DNA of 64,000 nucleotides from Prorocentrum cordatum. Taxonomy: Eukaryota; Sar; Dinophyceae; Prorocentrales; Prorocentraceae. The DNA lies in the NCBI GenBank assembly GCA_963575745.1, contig CAUYUJ010020525.1, positions 58,501 to 122,500 on the forward strand. The letters run 5' to 3'. The translations under genes were made by a program, and so were the position numbers. Within the stretch, counting starts at the first letter, position 1, and every line of letters starts with the position of its first letter. Under the pieces are notes generated by a model. It made no database searches. It had not been told where the DNA came from and saw only the letters and a list, made by a program, of their open reading frames with translations. Positions 10,700 through 21,809 of this stretch are shown in pieces.

Positions 10700-12060
10700 C
10701 GCTTCCCTGATGACCTCAACTCCCCTGGACATCGTTTCTGGATGTGCTGGTGGGGATACTTTTTTTTGGTCGGCGGCCGCTCGACAACGGTCTGGCGGCA
10801 ACAGCGATCCCGGGGCAACGGAACACGGCAAATTACACGCGATGCGTGGTGTGCACATGCACTGAGCAAAATGCTCCGCATTAAGGCGAACGCACATAGG
10901 CGCCAGCCACACCGAAGTGAAGCAGACAGCAGTGCGAGTGCAACGGAGAAAGTCGCCCTGTCGGCGCCAAGCTCCGAGCGATTCTCCTAGCCGAAAGCGG
11001 GCAGGGAGAACCGAAGCGACATTGCTGAAGGCTGAACCACTGAGAAGTCCGTACCACCGCCGTACGCGGGGTCGGCGGAGACAGGGGCAGAGGAACGGCA
11101 GGGACCTACAGAGCACTTTCCCCACGATCCACACCGCTGCCCGGGAGGGGGGGCCGGTGGCTGGTGGGGATATTTTTTTGGTTCGCGGCTCCAAGGCGGA
11201 TGACAGGGAGCGAACACAACGTCCAGGGCGCATGACGATGTAAATTGGCCACCGAGGCTAATGCACGTGCAAGGGACAAAATGACCCATTAAGACGCAAG
11301 CGGCGTCGGCAGGAGACCGGCCCAGACATCCCGACAGGTGGGGACGCAGGCGCGGCGACCGGCGGTGGAACGAGGAGAAGAAATTGCCCTTTCGGCGCCA
11401 AACTCCAGCCGAACCACATTCGGACAGGCCAGGAGGCGGGGGGGGGGGGGAAAGAAGAGAGCGAAAGCGAGCGACTAACACAGGCTCACTGCGGCACCCC
11501 GAGTCAACGATGGTGCGGCGAACGAGGCCTGACGCATCAAGGCTCACTGAATCTGAGGTGTCGCTGATCCGCGACGAAACGCAAAGCAGTAGGAAGACCA
11601 CTGGTGTGCGTTCACGAGGCTGAGCCACCTCCAGCCAAAGTCAGCGCGTGCACATCGTATCCGACTCGCGCAGTTCGGGGGCAAAACGATGCAAGGTACT
11701 GACGGGAGCTGGTTGCAGACTGCTCTGCCGGGGGAACGACCACCGCAGAAGGCTGAACCACTCAATGCAGGGCAGCTCCCTGACTAAGCCAAACAGCGGG
11801 TGTCACCGAATATATGGCTTTCGGCCGCGCCCGTATCGCCCCTCCAGCCGGTAGCCAGTAAACACATTGTCTCCGACTCACAGTTCGGGGGTACAACGAT
11901 GCAAAGACTGACGAGGGCTGGTGGCCGGGACAGCTCTGAAGAGGCGACCACGTACTGCAGAAGGTTTTTTTAGCTGGTGGGGATACGCGAAGCGTCGACA
12001 ATTGGGTAGGGGAGCTGAGTGGAGCATAGGAAGTTCTGCAGAAGTGCTCGTCAGTAGGGT
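10700..12060. repeat. Diverged ~205/410-bp repeat block
   Basis: The phrase gctggtggggatac/attttttt occurs at about 10,748, 11,160 and 11,972. gaaggctgaaccact occurs at 11,028 and 11,748. Blocks starting catcgtatccgactcgcgcag (11,653) and cattgtctccgactcacag (11,863) are also diverged copies. Spacing is near 410 bp and 210 bp. No gene is recognised. Confidence 0.6.
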
Positions 12061-12219
12061 TAAGTTCAGAGCGTGAATTACCTACCCCGCTTTCGCTTCC
12101 AGGCAAAACCAAGCCATACCACGAGCCGCCTCGTCAAGCGGCCTGACCAGTACGGGTTGCAATTTGGCATCGTTTGGTATCTCTTGGAAGCGAGGGTGGT
12201 CAGAAGCGAGGTAGGTTTG

Positions 12220-12430
12220 TTTTCCCCCTATAAGTTACTTACGACTAAGAACAACTGAGCTACTTAGCGCAACTTGATGAGTAAAGTAGCCCGCTGCCCG
12301 AACTAATACACTCACTTATAAGTAGCACAAATGTATTTACAAAACCCAGCAAACACTTACATCACTTACATCAATATTGCACAACTTGCGCCACTTACAC
12401 CATAACAATAGTATATTCAGCCCAGCCACA
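12220..12430. other. AT-rich island
   Basis: AT-rich, with repeated (a)cttac(t/a)tta-type motifs. A similar patch of cttac(t)-rich DNA is at 8,455-8,590. The function is unknown; it might be an intergenic or matrix region. Confidence 0.4.
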
Positions 12431-12858
12431 ACTAGTCCTCAGGTAGCACAAGAAGCTCCAGCCTCCAAGCGGGCCTCGGGACCAGTAGAGAAGCGACTCA
12501 GGACGAACAACCGGCCCTGGGGAAAGGGGTCCAGACCTCTGGGGCCCATGCATCGACAAAATTGGAGCGGCAGGATGTCTGGGGATGGAGCGGTGGACCC
12601 AGACCCCGTGGCGTCGCGATAGAGATCACGACGGGAGGCTTGTCGCCACTGTCGGCCTCGGGGGGGGTCCTCGTGGGGCCTCGGGGCCATCAATAGACGG
12701 CTCAGGGTGAGGAGCCGGTCCCGGGGAAGGGCTCGAGACCTCTGGGGGTCGACGTTGGCGAGCAAGTCACGACGTCGGGGCGGGTCTGGGGAGGGGGCGG
12801 CCCTTGTCGAAAGGTCGGGAGCGGCCAGGAGGGGGGTGACGACTGCGGGGGGGGAGGG

Positions 12859-13590
12859 GTAGCTCCTGATCTCCTGGCGCCTCCCCTGATTTGATTGTCT
12901 CAACGCTCGAGGCCTTCCAGGTGGGTTCCGAGCAGATGGGGTCGGAGGATCGCGCCGCGTCGCCGGTGCATCGCCAGTGCGGCTCGTTGTGGAGCCCGGT
13001 TTGCTTCACGTCGACGTCGCCGATGTATCGCGGACGTCGAAGATGCATCGCTTGTGTATCGCCGATGCATAGCCGATGTATCGGCGATGCGGCGCGCCGA
13101 GAGGTCGGTAGCGACCAGGAGGGGGGGGGACGACCTAGGGGGGGAGGGATAGCTTCAAGTCGGGCATGTCCATCGTGACTATTTTTGATGTTTGTTTGAC
13201 TAATTTCATTATGCCAGGATCCGCCTGTAGGAGGACATGCCCGACCGAAGGATAGCTCCGATCTCCTGGCGCCTCCTCTCATCTCAACACTCGAGGCCTC
13301 CTAGGTGGAGTCGGAACAGATGGGGTCGGAGGATTGCGCCGCATCGCTGATGCGGCTCGATGTGGGACCCGATTTGCTTCACGTCGACGTCGCCGATGCA
13401 TCGCTGACGTCGACGTTGCATCGCCAGTGCATCGCCGATGCGGCTCGACGTCGCCGATGCATCCCCGACGTCGATGTTGCATCGCCGGTGCATCGCCGAT
13501 GCATCGCCGATGTATCGGCCATGCGGCGCGCCGAGGGAACGGGAGTGCCCAGTAGGGGGGTCGCCACCTAGGGCGGGGGGGATGCTTCAA
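12859..13590. repeat. Tandem duplication with GCATCGCCGATG arrays
   Basis: 12,868-13,155 and 13,262-13,590 are diverged copies. Both run from ctcctggcgcctcc through ctcaac(g/a)ctcgaggcc, gatggggtcggaggat and then a short-unit array of tgcatcgccgatg palindromic words. Frames through the array give Arg/Ile/Ala-rich nonsense. Confidence 0.75.
13157..13246. mobile_element. MITE family 1, short internally deleted copy
   Basis: Only about 90 bp. The left end AGTCGGGCATGTCC is joined directly to a late-core segment and the right end CGCCTGTAGGAGGACATGCC. It looks like an internal deletion derivative. Confidence 0.75.
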
Positions 13591-13621
13591 GTCGGGCATG
13601 TCCCTCGACAGGAGGAATATT
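13589..13621. mobile_element. MITE family 1, left half of a split copy
   Basis: Left TIR AAGTCGGGCATGTCCCTCGA is followed by caggaggaatatt and then breaks. The matching right half starts at about 15,134, so this element appears to have been interrupted by a 1.5-kb insertion. Confidence 0.6.
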
Positions 13622-13839
13622 GTAGTGGCCTTCGGCCAGTGCCGCCGATCCGGGGCGCTCCGACTGATGTGATCCTTCTTCGCCCTCGTCCCTCCTCTCT
13701 TTTTCCCTCCCCTCCTCTCACTCAGCATTTATCGAAGACGCCTACGGCGAATCACCGCCGCCCCCTGCCTTTTTGGAAGCGCCTATGTGGCCGAACGTTG
13801 AGGCCAGACCTGCCAAGCTATCGGACCACGTGTTCCCCG

Positions 13840-14935
13840 AATCGGTTTGGAAAGCCTTCGGGGAACACGTGGGCATCTTGAAGGTCATCTTGGCCGTCTT
13901 GGAGGCCTCTTGGGCAAGCTTTGGGCGATCTTTGGGGCTTTTTGGGCCGTCTCGGGCCAGCTTCGAGCCAACTTCGGCCATCTTGGTGGGTTCCTGGCAC
14001 GTCTGAAGCCGTCGGAAGCCGTTTGGGGGGCCTCTATGGGCCGACTTGGGGCCCGCTTGGAATGCTCCAGGGCCGTCTTGGAGGCCATCTTGGGCGTCTG
14101 GGAGGCCATCTTGGGCGTGTTGGAGGCCTCTTGGGCCCTCTTGGGGCCCTCTAGGGGCCATCTTGGAGGCCACTTGGGCCATCATGGGGCTCTCTTGGGG
14201 GCCTCTTGGGCGATCTTGGGGGCTTCTTGGGCCGTCTCGAGCCGTCGGAGAGCCGAAAAGGCGCAAATGCCAGAATCCTTCAAAAACCAAGGAAAAATCA
14301 ATGATTTTGGCCTCTTCGGACTCTCCTGGAGGACCTCTTGGAGGCCTCTTGGGCCGTCTGGGAGGCCTCTGGGGGGCCTCTTGGGCCGTCTTGGGCCGTC
14401 TTGGACTCTCTTGGGCCGTTTTGGAGGCCGTCTTGGACCATCTCGGGCGGACTTGGAGGCCATCTTGGGCCATCTTCGCGATTTTTTGAGGATGTCCCGA
14501 GCGAAACGGCCGTTTTTTGGAGGATTGTTTCCGGTCGTTGAGCACCTTCCGGGTGGCCGGCGGGTTCTGCCGGAGCCCACTGGGGAGTTCTTTTGGAAAA
14601 AGAACCAAAACCAAAACCTGAAACGTCCAGCACGCCGTGCACCCCTGCAAGCAGGGGGCGGCGGATCCAGTGGCCGTCGGCCTATCCCGCCACCGTGCGT
14701 GGGTGGTGGGTCAGAGGCCTCATGGATGCTGGTTGGGATCTCGTGGTTGGCTGGGACTTCTGGGGGCCTCTTGGGCGCCTCTTGGGGCTTCTTGGGGGCC
14801 TCTTGGGCCTCTTGGGGCCACTAGAGGGCCTCTTGGGGGTCTCTTGGGAGCCTCTTGGGGCTTCTTGGGGGCCTCTTCTGCGCCCCTTGGGGCCTCTTGG
14901 AGGCCTCCTCGGAGCCTCTTGGTGCGGGAGGGGTG
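13840..14935. repeat. CTTGGGGGCC minisatellite block 1
   Basis: Degenerate tandem units of about 12-24 bp (ggcctcttgggccgtcttgg) occupy 13,840-14,480 and 14,740-14,930. They are separated by a conserved insert (about 14,226-14,320 and 14,480-14,740). Relatives fill most of the 27-32.5 kb introns and 60.4-60.56 kb. Pro/Arg or Leu/Gly-rich frames are repeat artefacts. Confidence 0.8.
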
Positions 14936-15115
14936 GTACTCGAGTTCGGAACCCCCTCGGAGGCCACGATCCTTGTGAGGGGTTTCAAAAAACGCATCCG
15001 CCAGAAACTCGCACCCCCCCACCCCCCCCCACCCCCCCTTCCCCGGCAGAGCCACCCCGGCAACCCCACAGAGGCTGAGGCTCAGCCTCGAGGCTGTAGC
15101 TGAGACTCCTTGAAA

Positions 15116-15136
15116 CTCACACGCCGGACCGGCGGA
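15116..15136 (+). repeat. Terminal motif of the intron A/B-type insert, copy 4
   Basis: The text cacacgccggaccggcggat matches the 3' ends of introns A and B (ending in cggcggat) and a further copy at 30,600-30,632. Here it abuts the resumed right half of a split MITE. Confidence 0.5.
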
Positions 15137-15252
15137 TTAAAGAGTTGTGAAAGATTAGTCTGGTGACGATTGTTCGTGCTCATTTGAATATTTTGCTTTT
15201 TGACCACATCATTATTCTCAAAAACCCGCCTGTAGTTAGACATGCCCGACCT
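15134..15252. mobile_element. MITE family 1, right half of a split copy
   Basis: Resumes with attaaagag..gaaagattagtctggtgacgat, the expected core, and ends CGCCTGTAGTTAGACATGCC followed by CGACCT. Together with 13,589-13,621 it reconstitutes one element. Confidence 0.6.
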
Positions 15253-15399
15253 AGGGATAGCTCCAGATCTCCTGGTGCCTCCTCTTATCTCAACACGTCC
15301 CCTGCCCCCACCCACCCACCCCTGGGTCGCGCACGTGCCTCGGGCCATGGCTTGCTAACCCCCCTCTTGGACGCCCACCTCGTGGACGCCCCCGAAGGG

Positions 15400-15665
15400 G
15401 GCAGGGGGAGAGGGAGAGGGAGGGAGGAGGAGTGGGACGGGGAGGTGGGATTGAACGCTTCAGCCAAGCTTCTAAAGCCGCTAAATGAGGAGGGGAAGAG
15501 GAGAAGGAGAGGGAGGAGAATGAGGAGGCGGAAGAGGACGAGGAGGACGAGGAGGGGGAGGAGGAGGAGGAGGAGGAGGAGGAGGAGGAGGAGGAGGAGG
15601 AGGAGGAGGAGGAGAAAGGGGAGGAGGAGGAGGAGGAGGAGGAGGAGGAGGAGGCGGAGGAGGCG
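15400..15665. repeat. GGA microsatellite
   Basis: GGGAGA followed by long GGA triplet tracts. Frames are Arg/Glu/Gly or Ser/Leu artefacts. Confidence 0.9.
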
Positions 15666-15699
15666 CAGACCGTGGCGCCCCCTTGCAAGGCGCGGATAC

Positions 15700-16140
15700 C
15701 GAGCAGGGGGTCCAGTGTCAGAAGAGTGCATGCGTCGGCATTCGACCGAGGGTGACCTACATGATAGCATGGTGCCAGATCGCGGAGAAGAGCCAGCCTG
15801 GGACCACCCACGGCGCACCAGGGGCATGCAAGCAACGGACCGTGGGGCCCAGGCAGGCCGGCAGGCCTCTCAGGAGCCCCATCGCGAGGGCGGGGAAGCT
15901 CCACGTGGCTCTCCAGCGCTGGCCGCGGGGCCGCCGACGAGCCTGCGGAGCGTCTCGAGCGGGAGCACGTCCACGTCGGGCTGGCGGGAGCCAGGCTGCA
16001 GGAGGTGCGCGGCACCCGAGGCCGCACTCTCCTCAGCGTGAGGAGGCGGCGGCGCCAGCGAGGCCGTCGGCGCCACAGGGGGGCGCAGCCGCCTCGTCAG
16101 GCGCACCAACCTGGGCACCCTGCCGTTGCAGAGCCATGAC
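15700..16140. other. GC-rich segment, possible exon remnant, unrecognised
   Basis: Frames stay open on both strands for 100 or more codons. They include a minus-strand Ala/Pro/Leu/Arg-rich frame near 15,870-16,140. Composition alone can explain this, and no motif is recognised. Confidence 0.2.
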
Positions 16141-16319
16141 CGTATACCTGTATGTGTGTGCGTGTGTTTGTGTGTGTGTGTGTTTGGATCACTGCAGGCA
16201 TACAACTGTTGGTTGGCTTACTGTCGCATTTGTTTGTTTGTTGCTGGTATCTTCAGAATAAGTAGTGATAATGATGATGGTGCGAATCATACGAATATTA
16301 ATGACAATGATACGCAGAG

Positions 16320-16535
16320 AAAAACCCAATCAGTGGATGGTTTGATCGATAGGGAGATCGACCGGGAACCAGGGACCCCAGAATCCACCAAAATCGGCCC
16401 CGAACCAATAACCTCGGAACCGGGAGATCGACCGGGAACCTGGGAACCCCGAAACCGGGAGCCCGGGAACCCAGCCGGCCACCAGAGAATCGGCGGGGCA
16501 TGTCCGCCAAATCCTCTGATTTCCGCTCGGGCCCC
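16320..16535 (+). repeat. Dispersed repeat family 7 (CCGGGAACC), copy 1
   Basis: Contains gatcgaccgggaacc repeated, gaatccaccaaaatcggccc and ggcggggcatgtccgccaaa. The second copy, inverted, is at 35,745-35,938. In both copies the same frame stays open and shares the words IGPEPIT and REP, so a degenerate coding origin is possible. Confidence 0.65.
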
Positions 16536-16578
16536 TTCTGTGCAAGCACCGATTGGGGAACGTTACCAGAAAAGAACA

Positions 16579-16735
16579 TACGTTTTTGTTGCATGTCCTC
16601 CTCCCTGCCTCCTCCTCCTCCTCCTTCTCTCCTCCTCCTCCTCCTCCTCCTCCTCCTCCTCCTCCTCCTCCTGCATGTGTCCCCCTCTTGTTTTGTTTTG
16701 CATACGTTTTTGTTGCATGTCCCCCTCCCTGCCGT
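16579..16735. repeat. CTC tract inside a short direct repeat
   Basis: catacgtttttgttgcatgt followed by ccctccctgcc occurs at about 16,579 and again at about 16,700. The interval is almost entirely a CTC microsatellite, which suggests the tract grew inside a duplicated word. Confidence 0.7.
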
Positions 16736-17056
16736 GCCGCCGCCCGCGCCGTCCCCCGCAGCACCGCCGGCGGCGGCGGCGGCAGGCCCCGCGCGGAGCA
16801 GGGCGTCTGCCCACGCGGTCGCCGCCGAGCGGCGGCGGCCTCGGCGGCCGCAGGCGCAGGCATGCCGAGCGCCATGGGCTCGGCACCATCGAAGAAGAAT
16901 AAGAAGAAGAAGAAGAACTAGACGAATAAGAATGACAACACATAATCCGAATAATCACACTAATAGTAGTATTGATCAGAATCATAACAAGAGCCAGTAT
17001 AAGAAGGAGAATAATCAGAAGAAGAAGAAGAAAGAGAAGAAGACAGAGAGAAAACG

Positions 17057-17095
17057 CCATGAACAGAAACTGTTGGCGCTCCGCGCGGATGCTTC
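17057..17095. mobile_element. Palindromic MITE family 2, left-end fragment
   Basis: catgaacagaaactgttggc followed by gctccgcgcggat matches the left arm of the palindromic family. The right arm is missing. Confidence 0.55.
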
Positions 17096-17099
17096 GCCT

Positions 17100-18235
17100 G
17101 CTCCATCCTCGCGGCAGCAGCAGCGCCTCCCCGCTCCAGAGCCTGGCGCCCCGCAGGCGCCTCGCGGCGCCGCCGACGCGCCGCGCCTGCGTGGCCTCCG
17201 AGGGGTTCCTCGCAGGCGAGGAGCGCGAGGCGGATGATCGCGAGGAGCACCAGCAGCCGCACCGCGCTGCGGGCACCTCGGGAGTGCCCCGGCCTGCCGA
17301 GCAGAGCGCGGCAGAGAGAGGCCGCGGGCCGAGCGGCAGCCGGCCCGCATCGCAGGGATGCGCGACGAGGACCGCAAGGGCCTCGGACGCCCATGCCAAA
17401 GCTTTTGCGAGCTGCCTTGACACCTCGATTCGTGAGTTGGCCGTTCTCGGTTCGCGAGAGGGCGTCGCGGCCGTTATTTCTGCGGGTCCAGGGCCGTCTG
17501 TCTCGGTCCCAGGCCGTTTTCACCAAAAGGCAAGTTTGCGAAGGGGAGGTTTGTCCACCGCCGAGCAAGGATGCAGGGGCACCCTTCTGGGGAGATTGCC
17601 TCTCCTTGCCACGCGGGCTGACTGTACCGCCGCGACGGTGCGACGCGGAGCACCTCCGAGGACTGCGCCGCGCACCGCGGCCTCCACCACGGCGGCGACG
17701 GACGGCAGCGCGCCGAGCCTCTCTTGGCGCAGCCACGCGGCCCTGACGCTGGACGTCGGGACGACAAGACGACGGCGCGGTGGGAGCGTTCGAGCCAAAA
17801 GGGCTACGGGCAAGGCGGCGGAGGGGGGGCAAAGGGAGGAGCAGCAGGTGGGGGAAGAGGGCAAGGAAGAGGGATTGGGGGGATTGCACGCGTGATGAAC
17901 CAGCTGGCCGTCACGGAAAGGCGGCGTTGCAGCTAGCAGAGGGCTTAAAGTCAGTTGCACGGGCACCAAAAGGCAAGTTCAGCACAGTAAAGCCCACCGA
18001 ACCCATCCCGTTATTATCTTCCACTGACCCCTCGAATGGCGGCTGGTCTGCATCGTTTAAAGGTGGCGATGCTAGGGGGAGGAGGGCGAGGAGGGAAGAG
18101 ACGGAAGAGGCGGCGGAGGAGGGGGCTTTGGAGAGGCCCTCTCCGCCTCCTCGCGGGGCCCGCGGAGGAGGAGGAGGAGGCTCCAGAGCTAGGGCTGCTC
18201 CCTCGTTGTACCCCCGTCGTACACCATGCAGTGTC
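17100..18235. other. GC-rich spacer with open frames, unrecognised
   Basis: There are several overlapping GC-driven open frames on both strands, rich in Ala, Arg and Pro. None shows a domain I recognise. Confidence 0.25.
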
Positions 18236-18254
18236 TCAAGCAGTGTCCTTTTTC

Positions 18255-18600
18255 TTCTCCTCCTCCTCCTGCCCCCTCCTCCTCCTCCTCCTCCTCCTCC
18301 TCCTCCTCCTCCTCCTCCTCCTCCTCCTCCTCCTCCTCCTCCTCCCCCTCCCCCTCCTCCTCCTCCCCCTCGTATGGACTTGGTCTTGAACTCCTGAAAC
18401 TCCTCTCCTTCTCCTCCTCCTCTTCCTCCTCCTCTCCTGCTGCTCCTCCTCCTCCCCTCCCCCTCCTCCCCTCCTTCCCTCCTCCTCCTCCTCCTCATCC
18501 TCCTCCTCCTCCTCGTTCTCCTCCTCCTCGTTCTCCTCCTCCTCCTCCTCCTCCTCCTCCTCCTCCTCCTCCTCCTCCTCCTCCTCCTCCTCCTCCTGTC
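18255..18600. repeat. Long CTC microsatellite
   Basis: Near-continuous CTC triplets with short interruptions (18,371-18,405 and elsewhere). All frames are low complexity. Confidence 0.95.
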
Positions 18601-18604
18601 GTCA

Positions 18605-19600
18605 ATATTGTCTTCGAACGCCGCCGCTTCCCCCAGGGAGGCCCAGGCGGACCCCCCTGGGGGAGCCGACGAAAAGACAAACATAGGGGCCGTGGCCACG
18701 CATAACAGGGGGGAAGGAAAGGAGAGGCAGATCCTCATCATCGTCATCATTACCTCGAAGACGGGAAGAGTAGAGAGAAGACCTCGAGTGGCTGCAGCTT
18801 GGCTGTGGCGTGGCGGTGCGAAAAGCGCGAACGGAGTGGGGGCCCTGGGGCCCGTCGTGGAAGGGTCCTCCTCCCTTCGGGTCCCCTGGCCACTCGTGGC
18901 CAGCGAAGAGAAAGTGGGAAAGAAGCAAGTGGTGGACAAGTGGAGGTGCTGACAAAAATATGTGGGAGGTCAGTGGAGATGCTGAGGCAGGCTGTTGAAA
19001 GCGGGAGGCAGTCGGAGCGCGGAGCCCTCTGTGGGGGGCGCCGGTCGCAGCGGGGAAGGGCCCCAGGGCCTCTCCCTCTGCCCATAAGAAATCCCCACAG
19101 GCGTCGCAGGGGCCGACGGCGGGGCCCCTCGCCCACAAGCAGGCGCAGGGTTCCCAGTGCGTCGGCCTCTTCGCCGCCCTGCGGCGGCGCTGGACTGTTT
19201 TTATCTTGCTCTGGCCACGGGGCGGTCGCCCGTCGTGTGGCCAGTGCCTCCTCGCCCATGGGGCTGCTGGAGTTACTCTTTCGGCCAGTGGGGTATCCCT
19301 CACTGCCAGCAGCGGTTTCCCAGCCGCCGCTGCTGTGCTCACCAAGGCTGTGCGGGCGTTGAGCTCAAAAAAAAACTTCCACCGAGCGTGAGGGAGGTCT
19401 GGGCCCTCCCCGAATGGTGGCGCGAGGCAGCACCGGCCACGCTCGCCGAGGTAGATGGCAAAAAGGCCTCCCCCCCTGCACACAGGAAACCCCATCCCCA
19501 TGACTGGTACCCTTCCCCGCCGAGGCTGGAGTAGGGTACCCAGATCATGGGAGTGGTGGCTGCTTGGGGTGGTCCACCATGCGTGGGGGCGGTGTCTACC
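18605..19600. other. Spacer, no gene recognised
   Basis: GC-rich and mixed sequence with no family motif. Several frames overlap without codon-like character. Confidence 0.3.
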
Positions 19601-19609
19601 ATCTGTGGC

Positions 19610-19840
19610 GGTGGCGCGGGAGAGGGAGAGGAGGTGCCTTGGTGGCGGTTGAAGGTTAGAAGTGTGCCCTGGCGGCTGAGGGTGAGAGGTGCCCTGGTGG
19701 CCGTTGAGGGTGATAGGCAGTGAAAGGTTGAGAAGGGTGCCCCGGTGGCGCCTGAGAGTGGGTGACCTGGCGGCTCGCTGGCCCAGGCCTGGGCAGCGCT
19801 GGCGGCTGAGAGTGAGGTGCCCCGGTGGCGGCCGCGGCCG
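19610..19840. repeat. About 30-bp GGTGGCGGTTGAGGGTGAG minisatellite
   Basis: Seven or so degenerate units of the type gtgccctggtggcggttgag, with variable spacing. Confidence 0.65.
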
Positions 19841-20044
19841 CCCTGCCCCCAATGCCAGGACGGCCCGCGGTGAGTCTGAGCCCCTTCCCGCCCGATCACA
19901 CCGCCCCCTGCCCCACCACGAGAGGAGGGGGGTGAGGAGGCTCGCTGGGCAAAGTGGGGGTAGATGGGGGCTGCAGGGAGGTGAGCCAGCAGGGAGTGGA
20001 GGTCGGTAGAGCCTTCATCGTGCCGCCGCGCAGCCTCGGAGGTG

Positions 20045-20570
20045 TCAATGGAGACCGTTGATCTCGTCACTGGGTTCAGCCTTGTGTTTCGCAGTGTCGT
20101 TGGCCATGCGCTGGCTGTCTTCCTTCAAGATCCTGAGCACGGTGCTCAGGTCCCGCCCGTCTGTCGTTTCACCTGCACTCGGTTGCCTCCTTGGGTCTGG
20201 GGCTGGTGTAGGCGATCTTATTTGCGGCATGTGCCCTTGCGGTGAATATGTTTCGTCATCTGCAGCCTCTGTGTCACTGTGTCGATCGTCTCTGGCGTTG
20301 TTGATGTCGCGCTGGGGGGCGGTGAGCTCCTTGATGTTGTTTTCAAAATCGTTCATGTGGATCGTTTCTTGCTCCTAGTGGATCTTGGAGTGCTCGTAGT
20401 CCTCCGTGGTTCTCTTTGTACTGTCGATCTCCCTCGCCTGCCTGGCCAGGGGCATTCTGTTGAGGAGCACCGCTTTGATGAAGGCGGTCTGTGAGAGGGC
20501 GTCGGTGGTAGGTAATCCTGCTGCACTATCCTGTCGCTCTCCGCTCCTCTGCATGTTTGATCCTCTTCCA
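20045..20570 (-). pseudogene. Broken minus-strand coding remnant, unrecognised
   Basis: A minus-strand frame reads SAAGLPTTDALSQTAFIKA, continues through LARQAREIDSTKRTTEDYE, hits a TAG near 20,375, and then resumes in the same frame as MNDFENNIKELTAPQRDI to a stop at 20,045. Amino-acid use is balanced (Asp, Glu, Asn, Thr), unlike the repeat-driven frames around it. The internal stop could mean a decayed gene, an intron edge or a retroelement ORF1-like relic. No domain is recognised. A MITE (20,584-20,761) lies just upstream on the same strand. Confidence 0.4.
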
Positions 20571-20583
20571 GTCGTCCCTCAGC

Positions 20584-20761
20584 TAGTGCAGGCCCATGCC
20601 AAGAAACACCCTGCTTCCCTCCAGGGTGCCCTGGGTTTCGATGGTTTCGATGGTTTTGCGATGGAAAGCGTGACGTTCCCACACCAACAATTCATGGACG
20701 TCCTGGGGTCCCAGGCTTGGGTTTCTTGCGGGAGGTTTCTTGTGGACTGGCCTCCACTGTA
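20584..20761. mobile_element. TA-flanked MITE family 4 (AAGAAAC), copy 1
   Basis: Bounded by TA. The ends TAGTGCAGGCCCATGCCAAG and TTCTTGTGGACTGGCCTCCA followed by CTGTA are imperfect inverses, both containing AAGAAAC inward. Copies are at 22,809 and 47,981. It lies between two minus-strand open frames. Confidence 0.75.
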
Positions 20762-21101
20762 GCTCCCAGTCGCGCCTCCTGACGAGCCCGTTGTGGTTGT
20801 TGTTGGTTGTTGTCGTTCTGACCGTCGTCCTTCCTCTTGGGCGTCTTTGCCATGTCGAGGTGGGTCTTGCCCTTTTCCCTTGTAGTTCTTGTCCTTGCTC
20901 TTCCGGTTGTTGCTGGCGGGCTCTTGGTGGTTGTTCCTCCCCTTGCCTTCCTGGTGGTTGCCTCTTCCCGTTGAGGTGTTGGTCCCGGGATTTGTCCGGG
21001 TGTTTGTTGGCTCCTTGGTCCATCCAGTTCTGGGCTTCGGTGGTGTAGCTCTGGGTCGCGGTCTGCTCGGTGCTGATCTTCGCATGTCCTGACGTCGCCA
21101 C
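20762..21101 (-). pseudogene. Minus-strand Gln/Lys/Arg-rich frame, unrecognised
   Basis: A minus-strand frame (for example QHLNGKRQPPGRQGEEQP) rich in Gln, Arg and Lys. It ends at the MITE at 20,761. Simple removal of the MITE at its TA joins it in an open frame (..RRDWEL-AEGRLEEDQT..). However, that is not the frame of the better-looking downstream segment, so this is likely a decayed locus. Confidence 0.3.
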
Positions 21102-21214
21102 GGTTAGAGCAGGAGGTGGATGCCGAGGTGGCTGCTGGGCGCTGTGGCACGCAGCGAGGACCTGGCACGCTGTGTAGAGCTGGATGTGTGTGTCATGGTC
21201 AAGGAGTTTTCGTG

Positions 21215-21600
21215 CAGCTCCTCCTCCTCCTCCTCCTCCTCCTCCTCCGCCTCCTCCTCCTCCTCCGCTTCCTCCTCCTCCTCCTCCTCCTCCTCCTCCT
21301 CCTGTTCCTTCTCCTCATCCTCCTGCTCCTCCTCCTTTTCCTCCTCCTCCTGCTCCTCCATCTCCTCCTGTTCCTCCTCCTCCTGCTCCTCCTCCTTATC
21401 CTCCTCCTCCTTATCCTCCTCCTCCTGCTCCTCCTCCTCCTTCTCCTCCTCCTCTCGTGCTCGTATCCTCCTTCTCCTCCTCATCATCATCATCCTCCTG
21501 CCGTGCTCGTATCCTCCTCATGATCCTCCTCCTCCACATCCTCATCCTCTTTTCTCTCATTCTCCCCCTCCTCCTCTTCCTCCTTCTCCTCCTCTTACGT
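21215..21600. repeat. CTC microsatellite with ATC patches
   Basis: CTC triplets (21,215-21,455) are followed by mixed CTC/ATC/CCT. The phrase gtgctcgtatcctcct occurs twice (21,456 and 21,503). Confidence 0.9.
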
Positions 21601-21809
21601 TTCCTCATTCAGGAAGAGCGACCTCCTGGGTCCACATATCCTGGTGCCTGCGGCGAATTCCGCCACCTCTCATGAGCTGATAACTAGCACCCATACCTAT
21701 ATTGCCCCCAGAATGTCTGGGCGCCTTTCTGGAAATGCTGTGGGTGCGTGTTGTCGGATGGGGGCCCCGTTCAAACGTAGGTCCCTCTCGGGGTCCGACA
21801 ACCCGCACC

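Noticed and set aside
13742-14650. Minus-strand 300-codon Pro/Arg/Lys frame over the CTTGGGGGCC block as a gene
   Set aside because: Low-complexity translation of the minisatellite. The same kind of frame appears at every array of this repeat.
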